Assembly (NCBI RefSeq): GCF_018882125.1
Contig: NZ_JACVOZ010000001.1
Span: 372,001-436,000 of the forward strand
Reading direction: 5' to 3'
Length of the DNA: 64,000 nt
Source: Polynucleobacter sp. AP-Melu-500A-A1
GTDB taxonomy: Bacteria; Pseudomonadota; Gammaproteobacteria; Burkholderiales; Burkholderiaceae
The notes beneath the pieces are model-generated. The model ran no database searches. It was not told where the DNA came from and was given only the letters and a program-made list of their open reading frames with translations. A program made the translations under genes and the position numbers. Position 1 is the first letter of the stretch, and each line of letters begins with the position of its first letter. Positions 28,298-39,719 of the stretch are shown here, one piece after another.

Positions 28298-29844
28298 GGG
28301 TGGCATTGAATATAGAGCCCAATCACTTGATTGAAAACATACAAAGCCTAGTGGATATATCTGCTAAGGTGTGCGCAGATAGTCGTCAGATTCGGTCTGG
28401 CGACATCTTTTTTGCATACCCAGTGGGTCATGGCAACGCCCTGCGTGATGGCCGCCAATATATTGATGCGGCCTTAGCAAATGGTGCGGCACTTGTGGTC
28501 TTTGACCCAGCAGGTGCTGATGATCAATATTTGAGTCACCCTCAGTGTGTTGCCGTGGAGAATCTTGCTGCAAATGCTGGGGAACTTTGCGCGCAATGGT
28601 ACGGCTATCCTAGCAAGCAATTACAAATCATTGGGGTTACTGGAACCAATGGAAAGACTAGTATTACTCAGTGGTTGGCAGGAGCGCTAGATAGCGCAGG
28701 TCATCGGACTGCGGTATTGGGAACTTTGGGATCTGGTTTTGTCGGAAGTCTTGTCCAGACTGGCTACACCACACCCGATGCGCCGCGTTTACAAACGCAA
28801 TTACAAGAGTTACTTGATGCGGGGGCTAAACAGCTGGTCATGGAGGCTTCCTCACACGCTCTTGAGCAAGGCCGCATTGCTGGCATTGACTTTAATTGCG
28901 CAGTGTTTACCAATCTCACCCAAGATCATTTGGATTACCACGGTACTATGGCCGCTTATGCAGATGCGAAAGCCAAGTTATTTCAGATGGCAGGTCTTGA
29001 GCACGCGGTAATTAATTTTGATGATGCCTTTGGACGTGAATTAGCCATGAAGCTTTTGGCAAAGGGTGCCGTCAAAGTCTGGGCATATGCTTTAGGCAAA
29101 GAGTCTTTAAGTGGTTTTGAAAAATTTGGTAACCAACTAGAACGTGTGTATGCAAATAATTACGTTCTCAATGGTATTGCCTATGATGCGCAATTTATTC
29201 ACGAGGGTGTAAGTTCCAATACTCTCCATATCCCTGTGGTTGGGGAATTTAATTTAAGTAATGCCTTAGCAGTATGGGCAGTTCTTCTTACGCAGGGGTT
29301 AAGTCCTGATGAGGCAAGCAAAAAAATTACACAGCTTCGTCCTGTTCCGGGGCGGATGGAATTAATACCATTGGGTAAGAATCCTAAAGCTGATGGCTTA
29401 TTAGTCATTGTTGACTATGCACATACACCAGATGCTTTGCAAAAAACCCTGCAAGCGATTCGTCCAATTGCAGAACAGCGCCATGGAAAAATTTGGTGTG
29501 TTTTTGGCTGTGGAGGTGATCGTGATATTGGTAAGCGCCCTCAAATGGGTACGGTTGCCCAGAAGCTAGCTAATCACATCATCATTACCAGTGACAATCC
29601 TCGCTCAGAGGATCCGCAAGCAATCATGAAGATGATTAAGTCGGGCACTACTGATCGTGCTAACAATATTCAAATGATTGCAGATCGCGCTGCTGCCATT
29701 ATGGCTGCGGTTCGTCATGCAGAACCGCAAGATATTGTTTTGGTAGCTGGCAAAGGTCATGAAACTTCGCAAGAAATTAATGGCAAAAAATTTGATTTTT
29801 CTGATCACGAGCATATTCTCTTGGCAGCCGGGGGAGTAGTCTGA
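28294..29844 (+). CDS. murE: UDP-MurNAc-L-Ala-D-Glu:meso-diaminopimelate ligase
   Basis: Adds the third stem residue to the peptidoglycan precursor. P-loop [10 protein letters not shown], the carbamylated-lysine region and, near the C-terminus, DNPRSEDP, the DNPR signature that marks meso-diaminopimelate specificity. 516 residues. The start overlaps ftsI by 4 bases; its stop overlaps the murF start (TGATG). Confidence 0.98.
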   Translation: MRVALNIEPNHLIENIQSLVDISAKVCADSRQIRSGDIFFAYPVGHGNALRDGRQYIDAALANGAALVVFDPAGADDQYLSHPQCVAVENLAANAGELCAQWYGYPSKQLQIIGVTGTNGKTSITQWLAGALDSAGHRTAVLGTLGSGFVGSLVQTGYTTPDAPRLQTQLQELLDAGAKQLVMEASSHALEQGRIAGIDFNCAVFTNLTQDHLDYHGTMAAYADAKAKLFQMAGLEHAVINFDDAFGRELAMKLLAKGAVKVWAYALGKESLSGFEKFGNQLERVYANNYVLNGIAYDAQFIHEGVSSNTLHIPVVGEFNLSNALAVWAVLLTQGLSPDEASKKITQLRPVPGRMELIPLGKNPKADGLLVIVDYAHTPDALQKTLQAIRPIAEQRHGKIWCVFGCGGDRDIGKRPQMGTVAQKLANHIIITSDNPRSEDPQAIMKMIKSGTTDRANNIQMIADRAAAIMAAVRHAEPQDIVLVAGKGHETSQEINGKKFDFSDHEHILLAAGGVV

Positions 29845-31292
29845 TGTCAGTAATGACAACACTCTCTTCGCTACAGGCAATGTTGCCTGGAAGTACGCTA
29901 GTGAATAGCTCAGAACTTGCTGCTCAGCAAATCAATATTTCAAGAGTTGGCACAGATAGTCGCCAAATTGAAAAAGATGAATTATTTGTTGCACTAACAG
30001 GGGAGCGTTTTGATGCGCATGACTTTTTGTCAGGCCTGATGAAAGCGGGTGCAGGTGCTGCACTCATTAGTGATCAAGATAAGTGCCCTAAGGATTTAGC
30101 TGCGATTTGTGTGCCCGATACCAGAGTTGGGTTGGGAGCTTTAGCCGCCGCTTGGCGAACAAAACATCCCATTCCTTTAGCTTTGGTAACTGGTAGTAAT
30201 GGCAAGACCACTGTAAAAGAAATGATTGCCTCTATTTTTAGGGCAGCCGTTGGCGAAGATTGCACCCTGGTTACAAAAGGTAATCTAAATAATGACATTG
30301 GCTTGCCATTAACATTATTAAAGTTACGCTCGACCGATCAACTTGCGGTAGTGGAATTGGGAATGAATCATCCCGGTGAGACAGCTATATTGGCTGCAAT
30401 TGCCCAGGCCAATATTGCATTAATTAATAATGCACAGCGTGAACATCAAGAATTCATGGCTACTGTTGCCGCTGTCGCTGAAGAGCATTCAGCAGCGATT
30501 AAAGCTTTGCCATTAAATGGCATTGCAGTTTTCCCTGCAGACTCAGAATTTGCTAATGTATGGCGCGAAGCTGCTGCTGGCCGCAAGATCATGGACTTCG
30601 TATTGCAATCAGGATCCGCAAGTGATCGAGCTTCTGTCACGGGGCGCCTTTTGAATAATGGTCGTGTACAGGTGCAAACTGAGCAAGGTACTATCGAGAT
30701 TCAGCTAAAGACATTGGGTAGTCATAACGTGCGAAATGCTTTGGCAGCAAGTGCTGTAGCACTTGCGGCAGGGGTAAGTCTTGAAAAAATTCAGCAAGGT
30801 CTTGAGGCTTTCGCGCCAGTGAATGGCCGTATGCAAGTCAAGCCCATGGACTCCAATCACACCTTAATTGATGATAGCTACAACGCTAATCCTGATTCGG
30901 TGAGGGCAGCCATTGATGCCTTGAAGTTAGCAGGCAATAGCTCTTGGTTAATTCTAGGTGATATGGGTGAAGTGGGTAATCAAGGTCCTGAGTTTCATCG
31001 TGAAGTAGGGGCATACGCTGCTTCGCAAGGTGTAGATAGATTATTTGCACTTGGTGAGCAATGTCAATTTGCTATTGCTGGTTTTGAAGATAGCAAAAAA
31101 GCACTTTCACTCACTTCTAGCTCTCAGCATTTTGCAGATATAGATTTGCTCATTTCTACATTAAGAAATGATTTGCAGAATCAAGCATTACATAGCAGTA
31201 GACATTTGAATATATTGGTAAAAGGTTCTCGTTTTATGCGTATGGAGCGTGTAGTGCAAGCCTTATTAGAGGAGGCTAAAGCATGCTCTTAA
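29844..31292 (+). CDS. murF: UDP-MurNAc-tripeptide:D-Ala-D-Ala ligase
   Basis: Adds D-Ala-D-Ala to complete the pentapeptide precursor. Mur ligase layout in 482 residues: N-terminal substrate domain with [18 protein letters not shown]-loop [22 protein letters not shown], the NAQREH metal region and a C-terminal domain with [11 protein letters not shown] and LGDMGEVG. It runs 10 bases into mraY. Confidence 0.98.
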   Translation: MSVMTTLSSLQAMLPGSTLVNSSELAAQQINISRVGTDSRQIEKDELFVALTGERFDAHDFLSGLMKAGAGAALISDQDKCPKDLAAICVPDTRVGLGALAAAWRTKHPIPLALVTGSNGKTTVKEMIASIFRAAVGEDCTLVTKGNLNNDIGLPLTLLKLRSTDQLAVVELGMNHPGETAILAAIAQANIALINNAQREHQEFMATVAAVAEEHSAAIKALPLNGIAVFPADSEFANVWREAAAGRKIMDFVLQSGSASDRASVTGRLLNNGRVQVQTEQGTIEIQLKTLGSHNVRNALAASAVALAAGVSLEKIQQGLEAFAPVNGRMQVKPMDSNHTLIDDSYNANPDSVRAAIDALKLAGNSSWLILGDMGEVGNQGPEFHREVGAYAASQGVDRLFALGEQCQFAIAGFEDSKKALSLTSSSQHFADIDLLISTLRNDLQNQALHSSRHLNILVKGSRFMRMERVVQALLEEAKACS

Positions 31293-32452
31293 TCTTGGCG
31301 CAGTGGTTACAGGATGATTTTAGATTTTTTCGGGTCTTTAACTACATCACTTTTAGAGCGGTGATGGCAACATTGACCGCTTTATTGATTGGCCTAGCAG
31401 CTGGCCCATGGGTTATTCGTAAATTGAGTGAATTGAAGATGGGCCAGGCAGTCCGTTCGGATGGACCTCAAAGCCATTTAGTGAAAACAGGCACACCAAC
31501 GATGGGCGGTGTACTTATTTTGATTGGAATTTTTGTTTCTTGTATGTTGTGGGCAGACCTGAGCAATCGCTTTATCTGGATTGTGATGATTGTTACTTTT
31601 GGCTTTGGACTGATTGGTTGGGTTGATGACTATCGTAAGGTTGCCAATAAAGATCCAAAGGGGATGGCCTCGAGAGAGAAATTTCTTTGGCAAACCTTCA
31701 TTGGTTTGTTTGCCGCAATCTATTTAGCTTTTTCAGTTTCAGAAGTAAATAACCTCAAAGTATTGCAACTTTTTTATGAATGGTTAAAGAGTGGTTTTGC
31801 ATTAGATCTTCCTGCTAAAACCAACTTACTCTTACCTTTCATTAAAGAAGTGAGCTATCCATTAGGCATGATGGGGTTCATTATTTTGAGTTACCTGGTT
31901 ATCGTGGGTAGCAGTAATGCAGTGAATTTGACGGATGGACTTGATGGCTTAGTCATCATGCCAGTCATCTTGGTGGGTGCTGCATTAGGGGCTTTTGCCT
32001 ATGTAATGGGTAATGCAATTTATGCCAAATATTTATTGTTTCCCTATATCCCAGGGGCTGGTGAACTCATGATCTTTTGTGGTGCTATGGGTGGTGCTGG
32101 CTTGGCATTCCTTTGGTACAACACTCACCCTGCGCAAGTATTTATGGGTGATGTAGGAGCGTTGGCTCTAGGGGGAGCCTTGGGAACCATTGCAATCATC
32201 GTGCGCCAAGAAATTGTGTTGTTCGTGATGGGCGGTATTTTTGTTGCTGAAACTTTTTCAGTGATGTTGCAAGTGTTCTGGTTTAAGTTCACCAAGAAAC
32301 GCTATGGTGAAGGCCGTCGTATTTTCCGCATGGCACCTTTGCATCACCATTTTGAATTAGGTGGCTGGAAAGAGACGCAAGTGGTAGTTCGTTTCTGGAT
32401 CATTACTATCCTTTTAGTCTTAATCGGCTTATCAAGCTTGAAATTACGGTGA
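31283..32452 (+). CDS. mraY: Phospho-MurNAc-pentapeptide transferase
   Basis: Makes lipid I at the inner membrane from UDP-MurNAc-pentapeptide and undecaprenyl phosphate. About ten transmembrane helices in 389 residues. Catalytic motifs: [17 protein letters not shown] and the HHHFE loop in [12 protein letters not shown]. The long loop around residues 150-185 is typical of proteobacterial MraY. It overlaps the end of murF by 10 bases. Confidence 0.98.
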   Translation: MLLILAQWLQDDFRFFRVFNYITFRAVMATLTALLIGLAAGPWVIRKLSELKMGQAVRSDGPQSHLVKTGTPTMGGVLILIGIFVSCMLWADLSNRFIWIVMIVTFGFGLIGWVDDYRKVANKDPKGMASREKFLWQTFIGLFAAIYLAFSVSEVNNLKVLQLFYEWLKSGFALDLPAKTNLLLPFIKEVSYPLGMMGFIILSYLVIVGSSNAVNLTDGLDGLVIMPVILVGAALGAFAYVMGNAIYAKYLLFPYIPGAGELMIFCGAMGGAGLAFLWYNTHPAQVFMGDVGALALGGALGTIAIIVRQEIVLFVMGGIFVAETFSVMLQVFWFKFTKKRYGEGRRIFRMAPLHHHFELGGWKETQVVVRFWIITILLVLIGLSSLKLR

Positions 32453-32465
32453 GCCAATAATCAAT

Positions 32466-34088
32466 ATGCTGAATATAGAAAATACTTTCGCCAATCCTGC
32501 CGCTCTAACTGACTCGGGCTATGAGGCACCTCATCGTTTTCTGATTTTGGGTTTAGGAGAGTCTGGTCTAGCCATGGCGAAATGGTGCTTGCGTAATGGC
32601 GCGCAAGTGCGCATGGCTGATACTCGTAACCATTCTCAATTAAATGCACGCCAACTGGCCTGGGTTGATGAGTTAAGAGTAGCGGGCTTAAAAGATATTC
32701 AATTTGGCCCATTAAATGATGACTTACTAGTAGACATTGATGTGATTGGCATTAGTCCGGGCTTATCTCCTTTGGAAGAGCCAACTCAGTCATTCATAGT
32801 AAAAGCGAGAAAATCCAGAATAGATGTGTGGAGTGAGATTGAATTTTTTGCGCGAGCTATTGACGCATTAAGTCGTATGTCTCAATCAAGTCAGTCCTCC
32901 TATGCAACCACAGTGCTTGCAGTTACTGGCACTAATGGCAAAACAACTACTACCGCCTTGACCGGGCAATTGTGTGAGCGTGCTGGTAAGAAAGTCGCCG
33001 TTGCTGGAAACATTAGTCCAGCAGCCTTAGAAAAGTTAATGTCTTGTTTGGATATTTCTGATCAGCTGGAGGATATGCCCGATATTTGGGTATTGGAGCT
33101 ATCTAGCTTCCAGTTGGCCTACACCTATTCTTTAAATGCTGCGGCAGCCACGGTTCTTAACCTCTCACAAGACCATTTAGATTGGCATGGAGACATGCAG
33201 AGCTATGCAGCTGCAAAAGCCAATATATTCGGTAAAGACACGATTTGTATCTTGAATCGCGATGATCCCTTGGTAATGAATTTATTAACTGAGGATCAAA
33301 AGGTTCAGCATTCAGTTGTGACATTTGGTGCTAATCGCCCTGATGATCAGGGTGCCTTTGGCATTGAACATGATTTACGAGCTGGCGGTATTGATTGGTT
33401 AGTATGGGCAGAGGTAGACGAAGATTTTGAGCCAAAGCCTAAGCGTCGTCGTAAAGGTGCAGTCGTGCAGGAAGACGAGCCATTACGACTAAAACGTTTA
33501 ATACCTGCGGATGCACTCCGTATTCGGGGACGTCACAATGCCCTGAACGCTTTGGCTGCACTAGCGCTAGCAAGAGCAGCAAATTTGCCATTGAATGTTT
33601 TATTGCATGGATTGCGCGATTACCATGGCGAGCCACATCGTGTTCAAAGTATTGCAGTCGTGAATGATGTGGAATATATCGATGATAGTAAAGGCACTAA
33701 TGTTGGAGCAACTGTCGCGGCCTTAAATGGTTTGGGTAGTAGTGAGTCTGGCAAAAGAATTTGGTTGATTGCTGGTGGCGATGGCAAAGGTCAAAACTTT
33801 AATCCTTTGCGTGAACCAGCCTTACGATTTGTAAAAGGAATTTTTCTGATCGGCAAAGATGCTGAAAAGATCTCTGAGGTATTGAGCCAGGATGTGCCAT
33901 GCACCCTCAGCGGCACTTTACCAGCAGCCGTTCAAGCTGCTGCAGCCCAGGCACAGTCCGGGGATGCAGTGTTGCTTTCCCCAGCTTGTGCAAGTCTTGA
34001 CCAATTCCGTGACTACGTTGAGCGTGCTCAATTATTCGCTTCTGAGGTTGAAGAATTAGGCATGCGTTTCGAAGGAGTTCAAGCGTGA
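32466..34088 (+). CDS. murD: UDP-MurNAc-L-alanine:D-glutamate ligase
   Basis: Adds D-glutamate to UDP-MurNAc-L-Ala. P-loop [36 protein letters not shown], and C-terminal DDSKGTN and GGDGKGQNF. At 540 residues it is about 100 longer than the E. coli enzyme: extra stretches include a Ser/Gln-rich segment before the P-loop and a charged, lysine/arginine-rich insertion ([17 protein letters not shown], about 320-336). The 13-base gap before it is one of the few breaks in the overlapping chain. Confidence 0.97.
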   Translation: MLNIENTFANPAALTDSGYEAPHRFLILGLGESGLAMAKWCLRNGAQVRMADTRNHSQLNARQLAWVDELRVAGLKDIQFGPLNDDLLVDIDVIGISPGLSPLEEPTQSFIVKARKSRIDVWSEIEFFARAIDALSRMSQSSQSSYATTVLAVTGTNGKTTTTALTGQLCERAGKKVAVAGNISPAALEKLMSCLDISDQLEDMPDIWVLELSSFQLAYTYSLNAAAATVLNLSQDHLDWHGDMQSYAAAKANIFGKDTICILNRDDPLVMNLLTEDQKVQHSVVTFGANRPDDQGAFGIEHDLRAGGIDWLVWAEVDEDFEPKPKRRRKGAVVQEDEPLRLKRLIPADALRIRGRHNALNALAALALARAANLPLNVLLHGLRDYHGEPHRVQSIAVVNDVEYIDDSKGTNVGATVAALNGLGSSESGKRIWLIAGGDGKGQNFNPLREPALRFVKGIFLIGKDAEKISEVLSQDVPCTLSGTLPAAVQAAAAQAQSGDAVLLSPACASLDQFRDYVERAQLFASEVEELGMRFEGVQA

Positions 34089-35356
34089 GCTTAAGAGAAA
34101 AAATCTTTCCTGAAAACCGGATGGGATTAAATCGCTTCTGGAACTTTTCTCGCGGTGGAATTGATAATTTCCGAAGCGGCTTAAGAGATGCCGTCTCTGG
34201 TGTGGAGCAAACACGTTCGCGCATGATGGACTATGACCAATTGTTGGTGTGGGCAGTCTTGTCGTTGGCTCTCATTGGCTTGGTGATGGTGTATTCGGCC
34301 TCTATTACTTTGGCTGATGGGCCAAAGTATGCAAATTACAGCAGCAATTTCTTCTTAATTCGCCACATGATTTCTCTCGCGATAGCTGTTGGCGTAGGAA
34401 TTTGGGTATTTAAGATTCCAACAAAAGTTTGGGATCGCTACTCGCCAGTGATTTTTGGATTCACAGTGCTTCTTTTAATTGCCGTGTTAATTCCAGGTAT
34501 TGGTAAGGGTGTGAATGGCGCTAGACGCTGGATTCCATTGGGCCTCATGAACTTCCAACCTTCCGAGTTGATGAAGTTTGCAGCAATCATTTTTGCAGCT
34601 AGTTATACCGTGCAGCGCCAAGAATATCTTCACTCTTTTATGAAGGGAATGCTGCCAATGGGAGTTGCAGTTGCCTTGGTGGGCGGCCTTTTAATGGCTG
34701 AGCCAGATATGGGCGCTTTTGTGGTGGTAGCTTTAATTGCATTCGGGATTCTATTTTTAGGCGGCATTAATGCCAAACTATTTGGCGGCTTGATTGCAGT
34801 TGGCTTAATGAGTGCTGCCACGATGATTGCTTTATCTCCCTTCCGGCGCGGTCGAATGCTAGCGTTTATGGATCCATGGCAAGTGGATAACGCTGCGAAT
34901 AAGGGATACCAATTAACCCATTCTCTGATGGCATTTGGTCGAGGCGAATGGTTTGGAACAGGCCTTGGCGGTAGCGTTGAGAAACTTCACTATCTTCCAG
35001 AGGCGCATACCGATTTCATTATGGCCGTGATAGGCGAGGAACTCGGGTTTGTTGGTGTTGTAGTCGTGATTTTCCTTTTTTATTGGATTGTGCGTCGTGC
35101 CTTCATGATTGGTCGGACTGCGCTTCAGTTAGATCGAAGCTTTGCGGGACTCGCAGCAAAGGGTGTGGCCATTTGGATAGGTTGGCAAGCCTTTATCAAT
35201 ATGGGTGTGAACTTAGGTTTATTACCCACTAAAGGTTTAACGCTGCCTCTGGTGAGTTACGGCGGCTCAGGAATCTTAATGAATGCGGTAGCGATTGCAT
35301 TGCTGCTACGGATTGATTATGAGAACCGAATACTGATGCGTGGAGGGAAACTGTGA
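34085..35356 (+). CDS. ftsW: Septal peptidoglycan glycosyltransferase FtsW
   Basis: SEDS-family polymerase working with FtsI at the septum. 423 residues with about ten helices after a 45-residue cytoplasmic N-terminus. Hallmarks: [23 protein letters not shown], the catalytic Asp region MAEPDMGAF, the ending [23 protein letters not shown] start overlaps the murD stop (GTGA). Confidence 0.98.
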   Translation: MSLREKIFPENRMGLNRFWNFSRGGIDNFRSGLRDAVSGVEQTRSRMMDYDQLLVWAVLSLALIGLVMVYSASITLADGPKYANYSSNFFLIRHMISLAIAVGVGIWVFKIPTKVWDRYSPVIFGFTVLLLIAVLIPGIGKGVNGARRWIPLGLMNFQPSELMKFAAIIFAASYTVQRQEYLHSFMKGMLPMGVAVALVGGLLMAEPDMGAFVVVALIAFGILFLGGINAKLFGGLIAVGLMSAATMIALSPFRRGRMLAFMDPWQVDNAANKGYQLTHSLMAFGRGEWFGTGLGGSVEKLHYLPEAHTDFIMAVIGEELGFVGVVVVIFLFYWIVRRAFMIGRTALQLDRSFAGLAAKGVAIWIGWQAFINMGVNLGLLPTKGLTLPLVSYGGSGILMNAVAIALLLRIDYENRILMRGGKL

Positions 35357-36426
35357 CCAGACCTTCTATTTTAGTAATGGCTGGCGGTACTGGAGGACAC
35401 ATCTTCCCGGGCCTTGCTGTCGCTGAATATTTGCGGATCTGCGGTTGGAATGTGTCATGGTTGGGTAACCAAAATGGCATGGAGTACCGCCTCGTCAAAG
35501 CCTGCGATTTTCCATTTGAAGCAGTTGAATTTGGCGGCTTGCGTGGCAAAGGGCTCAAAGCAAAGTTCATGTTGCCAATGAATTTAATGCGCGCCTCCTT
35601 CCAGAGTTGGAAAATTATGCGTCGCCTTAAACCTAGTGTAGTCCTAGGTATGGGGGGTTACATTACCTTCCCTGGTGGCTTAGTAACAAAGTTATTAAAG
35701 CGCCCCTTGGTATTGCACGAATCGAATTCGGTTCCTGGTAGCGCAAATCGAGCTCTCGCCAAAATTGCGATGCGGGTTTTAACTGGGTTTCCAAATACTA
35801 TGCAATCTGCAGAGTGGGTTGGCAATCCCATTCGTGAAGAATTTGATCATGTACCGGCACCCGCTTTGCGTTATGAGCAGCGCCAAGGTCCTTTATCTAT
35901 TCTAGTAGTGGGCGGCAGCTTAGGGGCTGCAGCTTTAAATGAACATATTCCTGCAGCCTTGGCTTTGATCGCGAAGCAAGAGAGGCCTATCGTCATTCAT
36001 CAGGCTGGTGATAAGCATTTAGCGGATCTAGAAAAGCGCTATGCACAGTTAGGGGTTGTAGCTGATATTCGACCTTTTATTGACGATATGCCAGCAGCTT
36101 ACGCACAGGCAGACTTGGTTATTTGCCGCTCTGGTGCTATGACAGTATCTGAATTAGCTGCATGCGGTGTTGCTTCTTGTTTGATTCCATTTCCGCATGC
36201 GATTGATGATCATCAAACTGCAAATGCAAAATTTTTGTCTGATGCAGATGCTGCCATTTTGTTGCCGCAGCAAAACCTCAATCCCCAAGATCTTGCGTTG
36301 ATGATTCAAAACTTCAACCGTGCTGATTTAAAGGAGATGGCAGTGCGAGCACATGCTTTATCTAAACCACACGCTACTCAGCGAGTAGCAGAGGTATGCG
36401 CGAATTGCGCGGGGGTAGGCACATGA
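35353..36426 (+). CDS. murG: UDP-GlcNAc:lipid I N-acetylglucosaminyltransferase
   Basis: Converts lipid I to lipid II on the cytoplasmic face. GT28 protein of 357 residues: [28 protein letters not shown], the GGSLGA loop and the UDP-GlcNAc-binding [15 protein letters not shown] followed by [18 protein letters not shown] start preceded by GGAGG overlaps the ftsW stop (GTGA). Confidence 0.98.
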   Translation: MTRPSILVMAGGTGGHIFPGLAVAEYLRICGWNVSWLGNQNGMEYRLVKACDFPFEAVEFGGLRGKGLKAKFMLPMNLMRASFQSWKIMRRLKPSVVLGMGGYITFPGGLVTKLLKRPLVLHESNSVPGSANRALAKIAMRVLTGFPNTMQSAEWVGNPIREEFDHVPAPALRYEQRQGPLSILVVGGSLGAAALNEHIPAALALIAKQERPIVIHQAGDKHLADLEKRYAQLGVVADIRPFIDDMPAAYAQADLVICRSGAMTVSELAACGVASCLIPFPHAIDDHQTANAKFLSDADAAILLPQQNLNPQDLALMIQNFNRADLKEMAVRAHALSKPHATQRVAEVCANCAGVGT

Positions 36427-37859
36427 AGCATATCGTTCAGCAAATCCATTTTGTCGGTATTGGTGGTGCAGGCATGAGCGGCATTGCTGAGGTCTTATTG
36501 AATTTGGGTTATCAAGTATCTGGCTCAGATTTGGCTGAAAGTACAACAACGAATCGCCTTCGTGAATTAGGCGCGCTGATCCATATTGGCCACGACCCTA
36601 AAAATGTGGGTACGGCAGAAGCAGTAGTGATTTCAACCGCAGTTGCTGGCAATAATCCAGAAGTACTAGCTGCACGCGCAGCCAAGATTCCAGTGATTCA
36701 GCGGGCGGTCATGCTGGGTGAGTTAATGCGTCTTAAGCAGGGTATTGCCATCGCTGGTACACATGGTAAGACCACTACCACCAGTTTAGTCGCTTCAGTA
36801 TTAGCTGAAGGTGGGTTGGATCCAACCTTTGTGATCGGCGGCAAGTTAAATTCTGCTGGTGCCAATGCACGCTTAGGACAAGGCGATTTCATTGTGGTGG
36901 AAGCGGATGAGTCCGATGCTTCTTTCTTGCAGCTATTCCCGGCAATGGAAGTGGTAACCAATATCGACGCCGATCATATGGATACCTATCAGCATGACAT
37001 GGCGAGATTAAAGCAGGCATTTGTGCAATTTATTCAGCGTATGCCGTTCTACGGCGTAGCAGTGCTTTGTATTGATGATGCCAATGTGCGCGACATTATC
37101 CCGTTTGTTTCACAGCCCGTTTTACGCTACGGTTTATCTGATGATGCGGACATCCGCGCAAGCAATGTTCGTGCTGATGGAACACAAATGCATTTCACAG
37201 CCGAGCGCCGTACGGTGCGCAGACACGGTAATAAACCAGGTCCTCTAAAGATCACTCTCAATTTGCCAGGTTTGCATAATGTGCAAAATGCTTTAGCAGC
37301 GATTGGTATTGCTACTGAGTTGGGTGTTAGTGATGAGGCTATTCAAAAAGCCTTATTTCAATTTGGCGGTGTGGGTCGTCGCTTTCAGCGTCATGGTGAT
37401 ATTGCTTTGCGTTCAGGCGGTAGCTTTACCTTAATCGACGACTATGGTCACCATCCTGTTGAGATGGCAGCAACCTTAGCTGCAGCACGTGGCGCTTATC
37501 CAAATCGTCGTTTGGTTCTTGCTTTCCAGCCACATCGGTTTACTAGAACACGGGATTGTTTTGGTGAGTTTGTGCAAGTGCTTAGAAATTTCGATGCTTT
37601 GGTATTAACCGAAGTCTATCCCGCTGGTGAAGCAAAAATTCCTGGGGCAGATGGCAAAAGCTTGATGAAGGCTGCGCTAGTAGAAGACAAGCAGTCCAAA
37701 GCATCACTCGATGCTAGTGCTGTGATGTTTGCAGCAAACGTGACTGAAATGCCAGAAAAGTTAAGTCAAGTATTAAAAGATGGAGATGTATTGATTGCGA
37801 TGGGTGCAGGTTCTATTTCGAGTTTGCCTTACACCTTGGTGGAGGCAAAATATGTCTAA
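36423..37859 (+). CDS. murC: UDP-MurNAc:L-alanine ligase
   Basis: First Mur ligase, adding L-alanine. [17 protein letters not shown] opens the protein; P-loop [37 protein letters not shown] and DDYGHHPVE follow. I chose ATG 36423, which overlaps the murG stop (ATGA) and gives [12 protein letters not shown]; the frame stays open nine residues upstream inside murG without a ribosome site. 478 residues. Confidence 0.98.
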   Translation: MKHIVQQIHFVGIGGAGMSGIAEVLLNLGYQVSGSDLAESTTTNRLRELGALIHIGHDPKNVGTAEAVVISTAVAGNNPEVLAARAAKIPVIQRAVMLGELMRLKQGIAIAGTHGKTTTTSLVASVLAEGGLDPTFVIGGKLNSAGANARLGQGDFIVVEADESDASFLQLFPAMEVVTNIDADHMDTYQHDMARLKQAFVQFIQRMPFYGVAVLCIDDANVRDIIPFVSQPVLRYGLSDDADIRASNVRADGTQMHFTAERRTVRRHGNKPGPLKITLNLPGLHNVQNALAAIGIATELGVSDEAIQKALFQFGGVGRRFQRHGDIALRSGGSFTLIDDYGHHPVEMAATLAAARGAYPNRRLVLAFQPHRFTRTRDCFGEFVQVLRNFDALVLTEVYPAGEAKIPGADGKSLMKAALVEDKQSKASLDASAVMFAANVTEMPEKLSQVLKDGDVLIAMGAGSISSLPYTLVEAKYV

Positions 37860-38856
37860 ACAGTTGATGGATTGGGGACAGCGCGTCCAGGCGCAGTTGT
37901 CAGCATTAGATCTGAAATCCTTGGGTCGGGTTGGAGTCCTCTTGGGCGGCCGTTCAGGGGAGCGTGAAATTTCACTCATGTCGGGCAATGGAGTTTTCGA
38001 GGCGCTATTGGCTAAAGGTGTAGACGCGCATCCTTTCGATACCGGCTTACGTTGTCCTACTGAGTTAGCTAGCGAAAAATTTGATCGAGTATTTATTTCG
38101 TTGCATGGCCGATATGGCGAAGATGGAACTATACAAGGTCTATTAGAACTCTTGAATCTGCCCTATACAGGAAGCGCTGTATTAGCCTCAGCATTGGCAA
38201 TCGACAAAATCGCTACTAAACAAATTTGGTTGAGTAATGGTTTATCTACTCCTGAGTTTGAAGAGATTACTGCTGTAAGCGATTGGAATGCAGTAGTAAA
38301 AAAATTAGGCCTCCCTTTAATTGTGAAGCCTGCGCATGAGGGCTCATCGCTTGGTTTAACTAAAGTGAAGTCGGTAGATGAGTTGCCAGCTGCTTATCAA
38401 TTGGCTGCTGGGCTAGATAAAAAAGTAATTGCAGAGACCTGCATCATTGGCGATGAATTGACTTGCCCGCTAGTGGGTCAAGGTAATACTGCAGAGGCTT
38501 TGCCGGTGATTAAGATTATTCCACCTCAAGCCAATTATGACTTCCACAATAAGTACTTCTCAGATGAGACGCAGTATCTCTGTCCAACAGGGCTTGCTCC
38601 TGAGGTAAATGAGCAAGTGCAAGAACTTGCTTTGGCTGCTTACAAAGCTCTCGGTTGTCGCACATGGGGTCGCGCAGATGTCATGCTTGATCAAAAAACA
38701 GGCAAATCTTATTTGTTGGAAATGAATACCTCTCCTGGTATGACATCGCATTCATTGGTCCCAATGGCTGCAAAGGCTGCTGGAGTGAACTATGCCGACT
38801 TGGTGCTTTGGTTATTAAGTCAAACCTTACCCGCAAAAGAGGATGCCGCTAAGTGA
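37852..38856 (+). CDS. ddl: D-alanine:D-alanine ligase
   Basis: ATP-grasp enzyme making D-Ala-D-Ala for Mur[21 protein letters not shown], the [20 protein letters not shown] segment, the Ser-rich ATP-grasp loop [10 protein letters not shown], and the metal-binding end [16 protein letters not shown] chose ATG 37852, which overlaps the last codons of murC, giving 334 residues with a 23-residue lead before the core fold; longer frames run inside murC and look spurious. Confidence 0.97.
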   Translation: MSKQLMDWGQRVQAQLSALDLKSLGRVGVLLGGRSGEREISLMSGNGVFEALLAKGVDAHPFDTGLRCPTELASEKFDRVFISLHGRYGEDGTIQGLLELLNLPYTGSAVLASALAIDKIATKQIWLSNGLSTPEFEEITAVSDWNAVVKKLGLPLIVKPAHEGSSLGLTKVKSVDELPAAYQLAAGLDKKVIAETCIIGDELTCPLVGQGNTAEALPVIKIIPPQANYDFHNKYFSDETQYLCPTGLAPEVNEQVQELALAAYKALGCRTWGRADVMLDQKTGKSYLLEMNTSPGMTSHSLVPMAAKAAGVNYADLVLWLLSQTLPAKEDAAK

Positions 38857-39710
38857 GTAATTTCATGGATCGATTCGGCGAAATATTCTCTATGCTGATG
38901 GCACCGCTTTGGAATCATCCGGAGCGGATGCAAAAGCTGAGCCGCTTCTTGATGCGTTGTTTTGCGATCATGCTAGTTATTGGTGTCTTGGTATGGCTAA
39001 GTCAACGCCCAATCTTTGAATTAAAGCAAATTCAAATCGAACCCGTTGCTGGTCAAACCCTCAAACATATTAATAAACCCACCGTAAAGCAGCAGGTGCT
39101 TCAAACCGTACAAGGAAATTTCTTCAGCGTGCGCCTCGAAGACATTAAGCGCGGTTTTGAAAGCATGCCATGGGTGCGCCATGCCAATGTTCGCCGCGTT
39201 TGGCCAAACGGTCTAGTAGTCAGCATTGAAGAGCAAAAGCCATTCGGAACATGGGGCGGGACAGATAGTCACACTCTGATGAATACCCATGGCGAACTCT
39301 TTGCTGGGCGCGTATCTGAGGTTAGCGATGAAATACGCCTAATCGATTTTTATGGCCCAAGCGATGCTGGCAAAGAAGTGATGAGTTTGTATGAAAAAGC
39401 CACGGCATGGTTTAAACCATGGGATGTTGAAATCAAAAGCTTGGCGCTGACTGATCGCTATGCCTGGCATGTCAAGTTGTCGAACGGTATGAAAGTGGAA
39501 TTTGGGCGTGATGAAGAAAGCTCGGATAAGAACTTAACTGAAGAACGGGTTGCGCGCTTATTTAAGTATTGGCCACAAGTTCAAGAGAAATGGGCGAATC
39601 GTGTTGATGCAGTGGACTTGCGGTACGCCAATGGATTTGCAGTGCATTTGGCATCTGCAAGTGTGAAAAAAAATGATGAAGATGGCAAAAAAAGTGAGCA
39701 GAAGCAATGA
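38853..39710 (+). CDS. ftsQ: Cell division protein FtsQ
   Basis: Bitopic divisome scaffold: a cytoplasmic N-terminus, one membrane helix (about 31-48, [13 protein letters not shown]), a periplasmic POTRA domain beginning [12 protein letters not shown], then the beta domain with [21 protein letters not shown]. The C-terminal tail is rich in Lys/Glu. 285 residues. The GTG start overlaps the ddl stop (GTGA). Confidence 0.96.
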   Translation: MSNFMDRFGEIFSMLMAPLWNHPERMQKLSRFLMRCFAIMLVIGVLVWLSQRPIFELKQIQIEPVAGQTLKHINKPTVKQQVLQTVQGNFFSVRLEDIKRGFESMPWVRHANVRRVWPNGLVVSIEEQKPFGTWGGTDSHTLMNTHGELFAGRVSEVSDEIRLIDFYGPSDAGKEVMSLYEKATAWFKPWDVEIKSLALTDRYAWHVKLSNGMKVEFGRDEESSDKNLTEERVARLFKYWPQVQEKWANRVDAVDLRYANGFAVHLASASVKKNDEDGKKSEQKQ

Positions 39711-39719
39711 GGAATCGGC

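Noticed and set aside
36396-36422. N-terminal extension of MurC by nine residues
   Set aside because: It lies wholly inside murG, while the ATG at 36423 makes the usual ATGA overlap and matches the family N-terminus.
37795-37851. N-terminal extension of Ddl by nineteen residues
   Set aside because: It lies inside murC in another frame; the ATG at 37852 fits the overlapping-start style of the cluster.
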